NCBI GenBank assembly: GCA_017466685.1
Contig: JAFTTS010000048.1
Span: forward strand, 1-33,822
From: Clostridia bacterium
GTDB taxonomy: Bacteria > Bacillota > Clostridia > Oscillospirales > CAG-272
Direction: 5' to 3'
Length of the DNA stretch: 33,822 nucleotides
Position numbers and translations under genes: made by a program. This document shows, piece by piece, positions 23,749 to 31,943 of this stretch; the first letter of the stretch is position 1, and every line of letters starts with the position of its first letter. Under the pieces are notes generated by a model that did no database searches, was not told the origin of the DNA, and worked only from the letters and a program-made list of their open reading frames with translations.

Positions 23749-24129
23749 ATGGGAATAATCACCGTTGACACCCGTGATCGCAAGCCGATCTGGGAACAGC
23801 TTACCGACAATATAAAATTACTCATTCTTCGCGGTATATTGGGGCCCGACGAACAGCTTCCGGGAGTCCGCACCCTCGCAGGAGAGCTCGCCATAAACCC
23901 GAACACCATTGCCAAGGCGTACGCCGAGCTTGAACGTCAGGGAATCATATATTCGATTCAAGGCCGCGGCAGCTTCGTTTGCGATAACGTCGAGGGACTT
24001 CGCGGCACGCAGAGAAACGAAGCGGCGGAGGAACTCAGGGAAGCACTGAAAAAAGCGTTTGACGCCGGTGTTTCGAGGGAAGATATCATCAAAATGACAG
24101 AGGAGATTTGGAGGGATAAAAATGATTGA
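23749..24129 (+). CDS. GntR-family regulator, YtrA subfamily
   Basis: 126 aa from the ATG at 23749, which has AAGGAGGG nine bases upstream; the longer frame to 23641 crosses the promoter and is not used. Residues 14-76 form the GntR winged helix (PIWEQLTDNIKLLILRGIL, LPGVRTLAGELAINPNTIAK, AYAELERQGIIYSIQGRGSF). Only a short helical tail follows, the mark of the YtrA subfamily, whose members usually repress a neighbouring ABC exporter operon and respond to cell-envelope stress. That arrangement is seen here: its stop overlaps the ATPase start by 8 bp. Confidence 0.93.
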   Translation: MGIITVDTRDRKPIWEQLTDNIKLLILRGILGPDEQLPGVRTLAGELAINPNTIAKAYAELERQGIIYSIQGRGSFVCDNVEGLRGTQRNEAAEELREALKKAFDAGVSREDIIKMTEEIWRDKND

Positions 24130-25021
24130 ACTCAAAGGCGTCAGCATGAGCTATGGAAAGATCCGTTCGCTTGAAAACGTAAACGCGACAGTCAGGGACG
24201 GCTCAATATTCGGACTTATCGGCTCAAACGGCTCGGGAAAATCCACGATGCTGCGTATACTCTGCGGCGTTATAAAGCCCGACGAGGGAGAGGTTACATA
24301 CGACAGCCTGCCCGTTTGGGAAAATGACCTCGTAAAGCAGGATATCGTCTATCTTTCGGATGAACAGTATTTCATTCCGCATTGCACGATAAACGATATG
24401 CGAAAGCTCTATAAAACCGTTTACACAAACTTCTCGGACGAAACCTTCAAGCGTCTGCAAAGCATATTCACGCTCGACTGTGACCGTAAGATCAACACCT
24501 TTTCGAAGGGTATGAAAAAGCAGGCATCGGTCATGCTCGGAATCTCGGCACGTCCGAAATATCTGCTCTGTGACGAGACATTCGACGGACTCGATCCCGT
24601 TGTTCGTCAGCTTGTAAAGCGTATTTTAGCGGAAGAATCGGCAGACGGCGGCATGACCACCATTATCGCGTCACACAACCTTCGCGAAATGGAGGATATC
24701 TGCGACACGGTGGGACTCTTACACAAGGGTGACCTGCTGTTTGTCCGTGAGCTTGACGACATGAAATCGGAATTTCATAAGGTTCAGGCGATCTTCGAGG
24801 GCGAATTTGACGCATCAAAGCTCGTCCCCATGAAAATACTCGCATACTCAAAGCGCGGCAGTCTCGTTTCATTCATCGCACGCGGCACCATCGACGAAAT
24901 AAACCGTCAGATGATCGAAAAGAACCCTACATTCTACGAAACCGTACCGCTCACCCTTGAGGAAATATTCATAAGCGAAATGGAGGAAAAAGGTTATGAC
25001 TTCTCAAAGCTCGACTACTGA
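24122..25021 (+). CDS. ABC transporter ATPase (YtrB-like)
   Basis: 299 aa. Walker A is GLIGSNGSGKSTMLRILCGV (about 34-41), Walker B LLCDETFDGLDP (about 150), and the switch histidine is in IIASHNLREMED. The signature motif is the variant FSKGMKKQ rather than LSGGQ, common in small export-type ATPases paired with YtrA regulators. A C-terminal extension of about 80 residues follows the ATPase core. GGAGG lies just before the ATG. It overlaps both neighbours (8 bp with gntR, 26 bp with the permease), so the three are translationally coupled. Confidence 0.92.
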   Translation: MIELKGVSMSYGKIRSLENVNATVRDGSIFGLIGSNGSGKSTMLRILCGVIKPDEGEVTYDSLPVWENDLVKQDIVYLSDEQYFIPHCTINDMRKLYKTVYTNFSDETFKRLQSIFTLDCDRKINTFSKGMKKQASVMLGISARPKYLLCDETFDGLDPVVRQLVKRILAEESADGGMTTIIASHNLREMEDICDTVGLLHKGDLLFVRELDDMKSEFHKVQAIFEGEFDASKLVPMKILAYSKRGSLVSFIARGTIDEINRQMIEKNPTFYETVPLTLEEIFISEMEEKGYDFSKLDY

Positions 25022-27110
25022 TATCAAGCGTGCCGGCTTTGCACCGCTCTTTAAGTTCACGGCAAAGCAGTTCTGGACGACAATACTGCTTTTCACAATC
25101 ATACTTTTCTTCATTCTGCCCGTTCCCGTGCTGCTTACCATATCAAACCGTGTGATAGACAGTGCCGATGACTTAATAAGACTGAAAAATGAGTTTGCAG
25201 AGGATTGGGTTTCGGTTATACGTTATTTCGTGGTAATTGCTGTTTCAATATTCGGTATAGTCGTCTCCTGCGCAAGGTTCGGTTACCTTAAAAATAAGGT
25301 TTCGATCGACTTTTACCACAGCCTGCCGGTAAAACGCAAGCAGCTCTTTTTAACCCAGCTCACAACCGCATTTATCACGCTTGCCATACCTTATATTTTC
25401 AATATCATTTTCACGCTTGCAGTCCTCGCTTCAAACGGACTTATCAGCGAAACTCTCCTTGTAAACGTCCTCATAATGAGCGCGGAAACCTTTATTTACA
25501 GTATATTTTTCTTTGCCCTGTCAACCTTAGTCGGCATGATAAGCGGACTCGGCGCGGTGCACTTCACACTCACGGTCGTTGCAACCTATGTCATCCCCGT
25601 GATCTGCCTTGTTTCGATCGCGTTTGTCGGCATTTTCAGCGAAAACTTCTGGTTTGACTATTATTTCAATGTCGGCTTCTTCGAAAAAACCTCACCGGCT
25701 ATGCGCTTCCTTTTGAATAATGACACCATGCGCGTCGCAGAGTCAAGCGTCATGCTCTTTATTGCCGCGGCAATGCTTGTCGGCTCGTATGCGATATACA
25801 TGGTCAGAAAAAGCGAGCGTGCAGGCACACCTGTTGTATTCACTCCCCTTGGCGAGATCATCAAATATATCCTCGTTTATATCGGAACACTCTGCGGCGG
25901 CTTACTCTTTTACGCCATGACAGAGGATAACTTCTGGACAATTTTCGGTATGGTCTGCGGAATGACGCTCGTTTTCATGCTCGTGAACACCATCCTTAAT
26001 AAAACCGCACGTGCAATGTTCAAGGGCTGGAAGGGACTTATCATCTTCGGTGCAGTGGCAATCGCGGCATTCTTCGTGCTCGTCACAAACGCATTCGGTA
26101 TCAACACAAACGTCCCGACCCCGGGCTCAACCTCACGTATTGAAGTCAGCATCGGAAGCGACATCGACCATTATGAATTTCGCGACAAAGAGGTTATAAA
26201 GGCCCTCCACACAATCTACACAGAGGGTGGAGATTATTACCGCGACGGTTATAAATACGGCATCAAGGATTCCTATGAATCATTCAATATGGATATCGTG
26301 TTCTATCCGAAGCTTGGCATACCGGTTGCGAAATCGGTGAGAATCTATAACAAATCCGAGTTTATCGAAGAATTCAAAACGATACTCAACAGCGAGGAAT
26401 TCAAAGAGCAATATTCGACAATACTCGATAGAGCAAGCACGAGCGGCGTTGGACACCTCTACCTCTCCTTGCCGCATTACGTCTTTGATGAAAACGAAAA
26501 TGTTATCTATTCAAGCAATTCCACACATTGGAGCTATGACTCCTTAACTCCTCTTTCAGAGCGCGGTAAAACAGCCGGACTTGCGTATCTGTCAAAGGAG
26601 AATAAAGCCTGTGACTTCGATTTCTTCCAGCAGCAGTCAATCGGATTTGTCAATATTTACAGCAGCAGCTCTGCACCTTATTATGATGTAATGCTCCCGA
26701 TCTTCTCATCAATGGAAAGCCTTACAAATCATTATATAAACATCGGATACCTCGGTTACCCGCCCGAGGAGTATCTCGAACACCTTGCAGGAGCGATCAC
26801 AAAGCTTACAGTCTACAGCGAAAGTAAGAACAAGAGCATGACCATAACCGACAAGGAGCAGATACGTGCCATTCTGAATGCTGCAGCAGATCCGCTCGGC
26901 TACTCAACCTCAAATTTCACGTTCGTCGACCTTGATTACAGCATCGAATACGAAATAGAGGTTACGGAAACCACAGGCGAAACGTATTATAACGAATACG
27001 ACGGAACCGTTTACGTTGACGGCGAGGTACGCAGCACATATCCGAGCGAACACGTCGCGGCGTTCTTACTCGGAAAAGTACCGGGCTTCGTTATCGAATA
27101 CTTTGATTAA
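24996..27110 (+). CDS. Large ABC permease with extracellular C-terminal domain
   Basis: 704 aa. The first half carries hydrophobic helices (TILLFTIILFFILPVPVLLT, YFVVIAVSIFGIVVSCARFG, ILVYIGTLCGGLLFYAM and others) and the motif SIDFYHSLPVKRKQLFLTQL, typical of ABC-2-type permeases next to YtrA regulators. After a last helix near residue 370 (GLIIFGAVAIAAFFVLVTNA) comes a soluble region of about 330 residues, rich in Tyr, Ser and Glu, probably outside the cell. It has no catalytic motif I recognise. Only one permease is present, so it likely works as a homodimer with the upstream ATPase. Substrate unknown; export or drug/antimicrobial-peptide resistance is the usual guess for this layout. Confidence 0.82.
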   Translation: MTSQSSTTDIKRAGFAPLFKFTAKQFWTTILLFTIILFFILPVPVLLTISNRVIDSADDLIRLKNEFAEDWVSVIRYFVVIAVSIFGIVVSCARFGYLKNKVSIDFYHSLPVKRKQLFLTQLTTAFITLAIPYIFNIIFTLAVLASNGLISETLLVNVLIMSAETFIYSIFFFALSTLVGMISGLGAVHFTLTVVATYVIPVICLVSIAFVGIFSENFWFDYYFNVGFFEKTSPAMRFLLNNDTMRVAESSVMLFIAAAMLVGSYAIYMVRKSERAGTPVVFTPLGEIIKYILVYIGTLCGGLLFYAMTEDNFWTIFGMVCGMTLVFMLVNTILNKTARAMFKGWKGLIIFGAVAIAAFFVLVTNAFGINTNVPTPGSTSRIEVSIGSDIDHYEFRDKEVIKALHTIYTEGGDYYRDGYKYGIKDSYESFNMDIVFYPKLGIPVAKSVRIYNKSEFIEEFKTILNSEEFKEQYSTILDRASTSGVGHLYLSLPHYVFDENENVIYSSNSTHWSYDSLTPLSERGKTAGLAYLSKENKACDFDFFQQQSIGFVNIYSSSSAPYYDVMLPIFSSMESLTNHYINIGYLGYPPEEYLEHLAGAITKLTVYSESKNKSMTITDKEQIRAILNAAADPLGYSTSNFTFVDLDYSIEYEIEVTETTGETYYNEYDGTVYVDGEVRSTYPSEHVAAFLLGKVPGFVIEYFD

Positions 27111-27120
27111 ATACCCAAAA

Positions 27121-27152
27121 ACAGCACTGCATACGTGGTGCTGTAACTTTTT
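27121..27152 (+). terminator. Terminator of the GntR-ABC operon
   Basis: ACAGCAC (27121-27127) pairs with GTGCTGT (27138-27144), 10-nt loop, then AACTTTTTG. It starts 10 bp past the permease stop codon. Confidence 0.75.
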
Positions 27153-27228
27153 GTTCAAACTTTCGAAACATTCAAAGAAATCCGCTTTTGTGAAATTTCA
27201 ATTTTGTTCACTCTTTTTTGTGTGAATG

Positions 27229-27237
27229 TGGTATAAT
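27229..27237 (+). promoter_or_regulatory. Extended -10 promoter of ispD
   Basis: TGGTATAAT with TATAAT at 27232-27237. No convincing -35 hexamer is found at normal spacing, which an extended -10 can tolerate. Confidence 0.5.
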
Positions 27238-27284
27238 ATATGTAGGAAACAATTATACTTCATAAACAAAAAGGAACCGACAAA

Positions 27285-28043
27285 ATGAAAATATCAGCCA
27301 AAGAAATAGCATCACTTGTCAGAACTCTTTCAAAAACAGCAAATAAACCGCATTTCACCTCGGCAATCATCGCCGCAGCCGGAAGCGGTACACGAATGTG
27401 CAGTGAGGACGGCACGACCAAGCAGCTGCTCACACTTTGCGGTATGCCGATCATCGTGCGTACACTGAAAGCATTCGAGGAATGCGAGCATATAAACGAA
27501 ATAATCGTCGTTGCACGCGAGGACGAGATCCCCGTTTACGAAAAATATAAAACCGAATATAACCTTACAAAAATCACCGCAGTCGTCAGCGGAGGCAGTA
27601 CACGTCAGGAATCGGTGCTCCGCGGTTTCGAGGCAATTTCGGACAAATCCGAGTTCGTCGCAATACATGACGGCGCACGCTGCCTTATAACGCCCGAGAA
27701 AATAGACTCCGTTTTAGCGGAAACCTACCGCTGCGGAGCGGCAACCGCGGCAACACGTGCAACCGATACCGTAAAGCGTGCGAACAGTAAAAACTACATC
27801 ACCGAAACCATCAACTGAAACGAGCTCTGGCTTGCACAAACACCGCAGTGCTTCAAAACCGAGCTTTACCGTGCATCGGCATACATCGCGAAAGAGGAAA
27901 ACTTCACCGCCACCGATGATAACGCCCTCGCCGAGCATCTCGGGTTTGACGTAAAGCTCGTTGACTGCGGCACGGATAACATCAAAATCACAACTCCGGC
28001 AGACCTCGCAATCGCCGAAGTGATACTGCGAAACCGAAAATAA
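27285..28043 (+). pseudogene. ispD: IspD (MEP cytidylyltransferase) interrupted by one in-frame TGA
   Basis: 252 codons in one frame except for TGA at codon 178 (27816-27818). IspD joins CTP and methylerythritol phosphate in isoprenoid precursor synthesis. The front half has the nucleotide-binding motif AAAGSGTRM with the catalytic TTKQLLTLCGMP and the loop IHDGARCL. After the TGA, in the same frame, comes NELWLAQTPQCFKTELYRAS, then FTATDDNALAEHLG and NIKITTPADLAIAE, the expected family ending. Relatives carry Arg where the stop falls (family pattern R.ELW..QTPQ), so CGA to TGA is the simplest change. TGA is a normal stop in neighbouring genes. A 22-residue N-terminal extension is unusual. 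Whether the lesion is real, a sequencing error or read through cannot be told here. Confidence 0.85.
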
Positions 28044-28081
28044 AAAACACCGAGTCCATCAAAATACGGTTGGACTCGGTG
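28044..28081 (-). terminator. Strong terminator of the Asn/Gln-rich small gene
   Basis: CACCGAGTCCA (28048-28058) and TGGACTCGGTG (28071-28081) are perfect 11-bp arms. On the minus strand six T residues follow. It may also end ispD transcription from the other side. Confidence 0.85.
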
Positions 28082-28089
28082 ATGTTCAT

Positions 28090-28245
28090 TTAGCGGTCTG
28101 CCTTGTTGTTGTTTTCGTTGTTTGTCTTATTCTGATTCTGATTGGTGGTCTTAACGTTCTTGGTGCTGTCCTTGCAGTTCTGATTCTGATTTGTCTTGTT
28201 CTGATTCTGGTTCTGACTCTGATTCTGGTTTCTCTCGTTATTCAC
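28090..28245 (-). CDS. Small Asn/Gln-rich protein, GTG start
   Basis: 51 aa. I chose the GTG at 28245 because AAGGAG lies exactly eight bases before it; a longer frame from an ATG at 28299 has no such signal. The protein is almost entirely Asn, Gln, Lys and Thr: NERNQNQSQNQNQNKTNQNQ, a single Cys, then TNQNQNKTNNENNNKADR. It has no hydrophobic core and must be disordered. A ribosome site and an 11-bp-stem terminator show a real gene unit. Function unknown. Its make-up recalls gamma-type spore proteins, which serve as amino-acid stores, and spoIIE shows this is a sporulator, but there is no sequence match to claim that. Confidence 0.7.
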   Translation of the reverse strand: MNNERNQNQSQNQNQNKTNQNQNCKDSTKNVKTTNQNQNKTNNENNNKADR

Positions 28246-28367
28246 TTTGAATACTCCTTGTTTCGGCGCGAATATCACACGCCTTTTTTGCAATTCCAAT
28301 GCATCCGCATGAAATTTACATAATAAGTATTAGCCGATAGAAACAAAATATGCGTCAACATTTCCAC

Positions 28368-28396
28368 TTGACAATTAATGCAATAATATGTATAAT
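28368..28396 (+). promoter_or_regulatory. Consensus sigma-A promoter of the GpsA-family gene
   Basis: TTGACA (28368-28373), 17-bp spacer, TATAAT (28391-28396), both exact. Confidence 0.9.
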
Positions 28397-28433
28397 ATAG
28401 TCATGTAAAAATTCAAAAAACGGAGATATAACC

Positions 28434-29486
28434 ATGGCAATCGTAACAATAATCGGCGCGGGAATGATGGGCTCGGCACTTGCTTTCCCGGCAAGAGAAA
28501 ACGGAAACGAGGTGCGTCTCGTCGGCTCACCGCTCGACCGCGATATCATCGAAAACTGCATAAAAACCAACACACATCTCAAGCATACAAAGCCCTTCCC
28601 TGCAGGCGTAAAATACTACCAAATCGAGGACGTTGACGCAGCAATCGAAGGCTCTGATATGATAATCGGCGGCGTTTCAAGCTTCGGCGTTGACTGGTTC
28701 GGCGATTTCGTTCTGCCGAAAATCCCCGAAGCAACTCCGATACTCACCGTCACCAAAGGTCTCATGGACACCGAAAACGGCGAGCTTTTAACCTACCCCG
28801 AAATATGGCGCAGAAAAGCCGAAAAGCTCGGCAAAAAGTATTCCCTCAACGCCATCGGCGGCCCTTGCACGAGCTATGAGCTTGTCGCACACGACCAGAC
28901 CGAGGTTGCATTCTGCGGCGATGATATGGAAACCCTGAAAAAGCTTAAAAAGATAATGGCGACCGACTATTATCACATCAGCCTTTCCACAGACGTTATC
29001 GGAATCGAAAGCGCAGTCGCACTCAAAAACGGTTACGCACTCGGAGTTGCGCTGACGATCGGCGTCAATCAAAAGAACTTCGGAATAGACAGTGAGCTGC
29101 ACTTTAACTCACAGGCAGCGATCTTCGGTCAGGCAGTTAAGGAAATGTACGCACTGCTCGATTACCAAGGTGCGGCAACGATTGAAAATATGTCCGTCGG
29201 TTACGGCGATCTTTACGTCACCGTTTACGGCGGAAGAACCCGACTCGCAGGTATCCTTCTCGGACGCGGACTTAACATCGACGAGGTTAAAGAAGAACTC
29301 AACGGCGTAACGCTCGAATCGCTCGTCGTTGCCGAAAGAGTGGCACGTGCAGTACGTATCGCCGCATCAAACGGCAAGCTCAACACAGATGATTTTCCGC
29401 TTCTCTGCCACGTAGACGACATCGTAAAGAAAAAAGTCGCAGTAAACATCCCGTGGGAAGATTTTACGTTCAACTACCAAAAATAA
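28434..29486 (+). CDS. NAD(P)-dependent glycerol-3-phosphate dehydrogenase family protein
   Basis: 350 aa, full length. The Rossmann motif is VTIIGAGMMGSALA at residues 4-17. Family landmarks follow: ILTVTKGLMD, AIGGPCTSYELV, the catalytic lysine region ESAVALKNGYALGVAL near 195, and GDLYVTVYGGRTRLAG in the substrate domain. GpsA makes sn-glycerol-3-phosphate for phospholipids. Some motifs deviate from textbook GpsA (GPCTSYELV instead of GPSFA.E, LKNGYALG instead of LKN..AI..G), so this may be a paralogue with another sugar-phosphate substrate; I leave the symbol blank. A single-gene unit with its own consensus promoter, GGAG ribosome site and terminator. Confidence 0.82.
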   Translation: MAIVTIIGAGMMGSALAFPARENGNEVRLVGSPLDRDIIENCIKTNTHLKHTKPFPAGVKYYQIEDVDAAIEGSDMIIGGVSSFGVDWFGDFVLPKIPEATPILTVTKGLMDTENGELLTYPEIWRRKAEKLGKKYSLNAIGGPCTSYELVAHDQTEVAFCGDDMETLKKLKKIMATDYYHISLSTDVIGIESAVALKNGYALGVALTIGVNQKNFGIDSELHFNSQAAIFGQAVKEMYALLDYQGAATIENMSVGYGDLYVTVYGGRTRLAGILLGRGLNIDEVKEELNGVTLESLVVAERVARAVRIAASNGKLNTDDFPLLCHVDDIVKKKVAVNIPWEDFTFNYQK

Positions 29487-29496
29487 TATTTTAATC

Positions 29497-29524
29497 AAGA
29501 GCTGTCATATGGCGGCTCTTTTTT
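29497..29524 (+). terminator. Terminator of the GpsA-family gene
   Basis: AAGAGC (29497-29502) pairs with GCTCTT (29515-29520), 12-nt loop, then a run of T residues to 29524. Confidence 0.75.
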
Positions 29525-29580
29525 GTTTAAGAGTGGGGACGTTAGCGTATGGGAATCAACGATTACCGTTCTAAAATGCA

Positions 29581-29619
29581 AAAAAAGCACTGCCCACCAC
29601 ATAAAGCGCGGTCGGGCAG
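29581..29619 (-). terminator. Terminator of the sugar ABC ATPase gene
   Basis: On the minus strand CTGCCCGACC (29619-29610) pairs with GGTGGGCAG (29598-29590) with one bulged base, and GCTTTTTTTG follows. It lies 25 bp past the stop codon. Confidence 0.82.
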
Positions 29620-29644
29620 CGATTCTTTTAAATTCAGCTCACAA

Positions 29645-30760
29645 TTAGTGAACGATGCACTTTTCGGTATCCTTATCGAAGATATGGAGTCTCGAAATTT
29701 CGAGAGCAACCTGAATGGTGTCACCCTGCTTTGCATTGGAGCGAGAGGATACACGTGCGGTGAGGGACTGTTCCTCATCAGCAGCGAGGTAAAGGAAGAT
29801 TTCGTTACCCATAAGCTCTGTAACGTCAACATTACAGGTGATAACGCTGTCTGCCATATTGGAGAGGTACATAGGCTCGTCGTGGATACACTCGGGACGA
29901 AGACCTGCGATAACCTCCTTGCCGATGTAATCCTTGAGAACATCATCCTTGTTCTTTTCAGCGGGAAGCTTGAGGGAGTTGCCTGCAAACTCGATGTAGA
30001 TGTCGCCATCCTTCTTAACGAGCTTTGCATCGATGAAGTTCATCTGAGGAGTTCCGATAAAGCCGGCAACGAAGATGTTGCAAGGAGAATCGTAAAGGTT
30101 CTGAGGTGTGTCAACCTGCTGAATGAGACCGTCCTTCATAACAACGATACGGCTCGCCATGGTCATAGCCTCGACCTGGTCGTGAGTAACGTAAATAAAG
30201 GTGGTACCGAGCTTCTTGTGGAGCTTGGTAAGCTCAGTTCTCATCGCTGCACGGAGCTTAGCGTCGAGGTTTGAGAGCGGCTCGTCGAGAAGGAATACCT
30301 TAGGATCACGGACGATCGCACGACCGAGCGCAACACGCTGCTTCTGACCACCGGAGAGTGCCTTCGGCTTTCTGTCGAGAAGGTGAGTGATGTCGAGGAT
30401 ACGAGCAGCCTCCTCAACCTTTCTCTTGATTTCTTCCTTGGGAACCTTGCGAAGCTTAAGACCGAATGCCATGTTATCGAACACGGACATATGAGGATAA
30501 AGAGCATAGTTCTGGAAAACCATCGCGATATCTCTGTCCTTCGGAGCAACGTCGTTAACGAGTCTGTCGCCGATGAAGAGCTCACCCTCGGTGATTTCCT
30601 CAAGACCTGAGATCATACGCAGAGTTGTGGACTTACCGCAACCGGAAGGTCCGACGAAAATGATGAACTCCTTGTCCTTGATGTCAAGGCAGAAGTCGGA
30701 AACGGCAGTAACGCCGCCCGGATACTTTTTGTAAATGTGTTTTAAAGATAAGCTTGCCAT
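29645..30760 (-). CDS. ugpC: Sugar ABC transporter ATPase, MsmX/UgpC/MalK family
   Basis: 371 aa from the ATG at 30760, which has AGGAGGAGA just upstream; the longer frame to 30844 has no such site. Motifs: Walker A GPSGCGKSTTLR, Q-loop VFQNYALYP, signature LSGGQKQRVALGRAIVRDP, Walker B VFLLDEPLSNLD, switch VTHDQVEAMTMA. The C-terminal third is the MalK-type OB-fold regulatory domain (GLRPECIHDEP). A lone gene with its own promoter and terminator, as is usual for multitask ATPases (MsmX, MsiK) that energise several sugar importers. The seven-gene operon in this window has two permease pairs and no ATPase, so this is its most likely motor. The symbol follows common annotation; substrate specificity is not implied. 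Confidence 0.93.
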   Translation of the reverse strand: MASLSLKHIYKKYPGGVTAVSDFCLDIKDKEFIIFVGPSGCGKSTTLRMISGLEEITEGELFIGDRLVNDVAPKDRDIAMVFQNYALYPHMSVFDNMAFGLKLRKVPKEEIKRKVEEAARILDITHLLDRKPKALSGGQKQRVALGRAIVRDPKVFLLDEPLSNLDAKLRAAMRTELTKLHKKLGTTFIYVTHDQVEAMTMASRIVVMKDGLIQQVDTPQNLYDSPCNIFVAGFIGTPQMNFIDAKLVKKDGDIYIEFAGNSLKLPAEKNKDDVLKDYIGKEVIAGLRPECIHDEPMYLSNMADSVITCNVDVTELMGNEIFLYLAADEEQSLTARVSSRSNAKQGDTIQVALEISRLHIFDKDTEKCIVH

Positions 30761-30834
30761 AATAATCTCCTCCTGTATATTTTGAAAACGGCACTTAAGT
30801 GTCGATATCAAAGCAGTCTTTTTCAACGTATAAT

Positions 30835-30843
30835 ATTGTACCA
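30835..30843 (-). promoter_or_regulatory. Extended -10 promoter of the sugar ABC ATPase gene
   Basis: On the minus strand TGGTACAAT (TACAAT at 30840-30835) with no good -35 hexamer. A leader of about 70 nt follows. Confidence 0.45.
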
Positions 30844-30979
30844 AATTCCCCCCAAAAATGGAAGAGTGGTTTTCCCCAAATTTTCATACGATTATTTGTA
30901 AGAGATGCACAAGTGATTGCCGTTGTTTTTTAATTTTTAATTTTCAGAATTAATTTATTTTTTAATTTATTAAAAGTTT

Positions 30980-31015
30980 TACACTTGTAAAAACTCGCTC
31001 TACATATGTAAAAAC
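30980..31015. repeat. Two TACANNTGTAAAAAC repeats, 21 bp apart
   Basis: TACACTTGTAAAAAC (30980-30994) and TACATATGTAAAAAC (31001-31015) are direct repeats differing at two bases. Each contains a TACA..TGTA dyad. They lie just past the stop of the DUF4097 gene in the ATPase upstream region. The first, with GTTTTA before it, can also form an AT-rich hairpin followed by T residues on the minus strand, so it may instead be the weak terminator of 31035-31943. Confidence 0.45.
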
Positions 31016-31034
31016 GGTCATTTTTTCGTCAAAA

Positions 31035-31943
31035 TTACTCAATCGCAGCCGAGCCGGACGTTATATCGATGTCTCCCTTTTCGATTGTGACATCCATAGA
31101 CTTCTCGCCGACGGTGAGGTTTGATTTCTGTGCACCGAACGGAATTCCGTCTATTGTAATTTTACCGTCTGTCGTCCTGAGTGAACCGCTGACCATATCG
31201 AACGAGCCGGGACAAGCACAGATCATATTGCCCGTCACGATCGTAACATCCGCCTTTGTGATATTCGCATCGAGAGCGACCGAACCTGTTCCGATAACGG
31301 CATTCAAATTTGTAATATCTCCCTCCTCGAGGTTCAGATTACCCGTACTGATATTGACCGTCAGCGAAGAAGTCGTGTCAACATTGCTAACAGTAACATC
31401 GCCCGAGACAAGCGTGATATTATAGTCAGCCGAGCCGACGCAGTTCTCGATTCTGACATTGCCGGATTCAAGATTACAGCTTATAACATTAACGGGATAA
31501 TCGGCAGAAAGATAAATATTGACCGTCTTTTCGTACTTCGCAAGCTTGAAATAGTTCACAAAGCTGCGAAGGCCCTTGAAGTTCGAGGCAATGGCGGCAA
31601 TTCCCGAAACCGAGTTAAAATCGGAAAGATCGGTAACGGTGAAGGTCTGCTTGTTTTCCGGCGAAGGCGCACTGTAAAGTCCCTCGGGGAAATTGATAAG
31701 CTCAACTCTCGGGATCTCCGCGCCGCCGATAATATTCACGTTGGCATCAGTAAGCTTGAGCTCGATTTTTTCAACGCCCTTGATACCTATCGGCGCTGCA
31801 GTATAACCAACATCCTTGTCCTGAATCTCAACGACCGGCTTTTCATCCTCCGGAGCAAGATTCATCGCAACGCTTGTCGTCACAAAACCGAGAATGACGA
31901 GAATCAGCGAAACTATAAGGAATATAATTGATGCAGGCTTCAC
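31035..31943 (-). CDS. DUF4097-family membrane-anchored beta-repeat protein
   Basis: 302 aa. One N-terminal membrane helix (ASIIFLIVSLILVILGFVTT) is followed by an outside region of repeated short beta strands with the DUF4097 pattern: LESGNVRIENCVGSADYNIT, VSGDVTVSNVD, STGNLNLEEGDITNLNAVIG, TGSVALDANI, VTGNMICACPG, IEKGDIDITSG. Such repeats form a stacked beta-helix-like fold. The start is a GTG that overlaps the TGA of the HAAS gene (GTGA), with AAGGGAG ten bases before. HAAS-DUF4097 pairs are common in Firmicutes envelope stress modules; their molecular role is not established. Confidence 0.85.
   Translation of the reverse strand: MKPASIIFLIVSLILVILGFVTTSVAMNLAPEDEKPVVEIQDKDVGYTAAPIGIKGVEKIELKLTDANVNIIGGAEIPRVELINFPEGLYSAPSPENKQTFTVTDLSDFNSVSGIAAIASNFKGLRSFVNYFKLAKYEKTVNIYLSADYPVNVISCNLESGNVRIENCVGSADYNITLVSGDVTVSNVDTTSSLTVNISTGNLNLEEGDITNLNAVIGTGSVALDANITKADVTIVTGNMICACPGSFDMVSGSLRTTDGKITIDGIPFGAQKSNLTVGEKSMDVTIEKGDIDITSGSAAIE

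Noticed and set aside
27816-27818. TGA as a recoded sense codon (selenocysteine or changed genetic code)
   Set aside because: Relatives have Arg, not Cys, at this place, no selenocysteine hairpin is evident, and TGA ends at least four other genes in the window.
29549-30274. 241-codon frame on the plus strand
   Set aside because: Antisense to the sugar ABC ATPase gene and running through its terminator hairpin.
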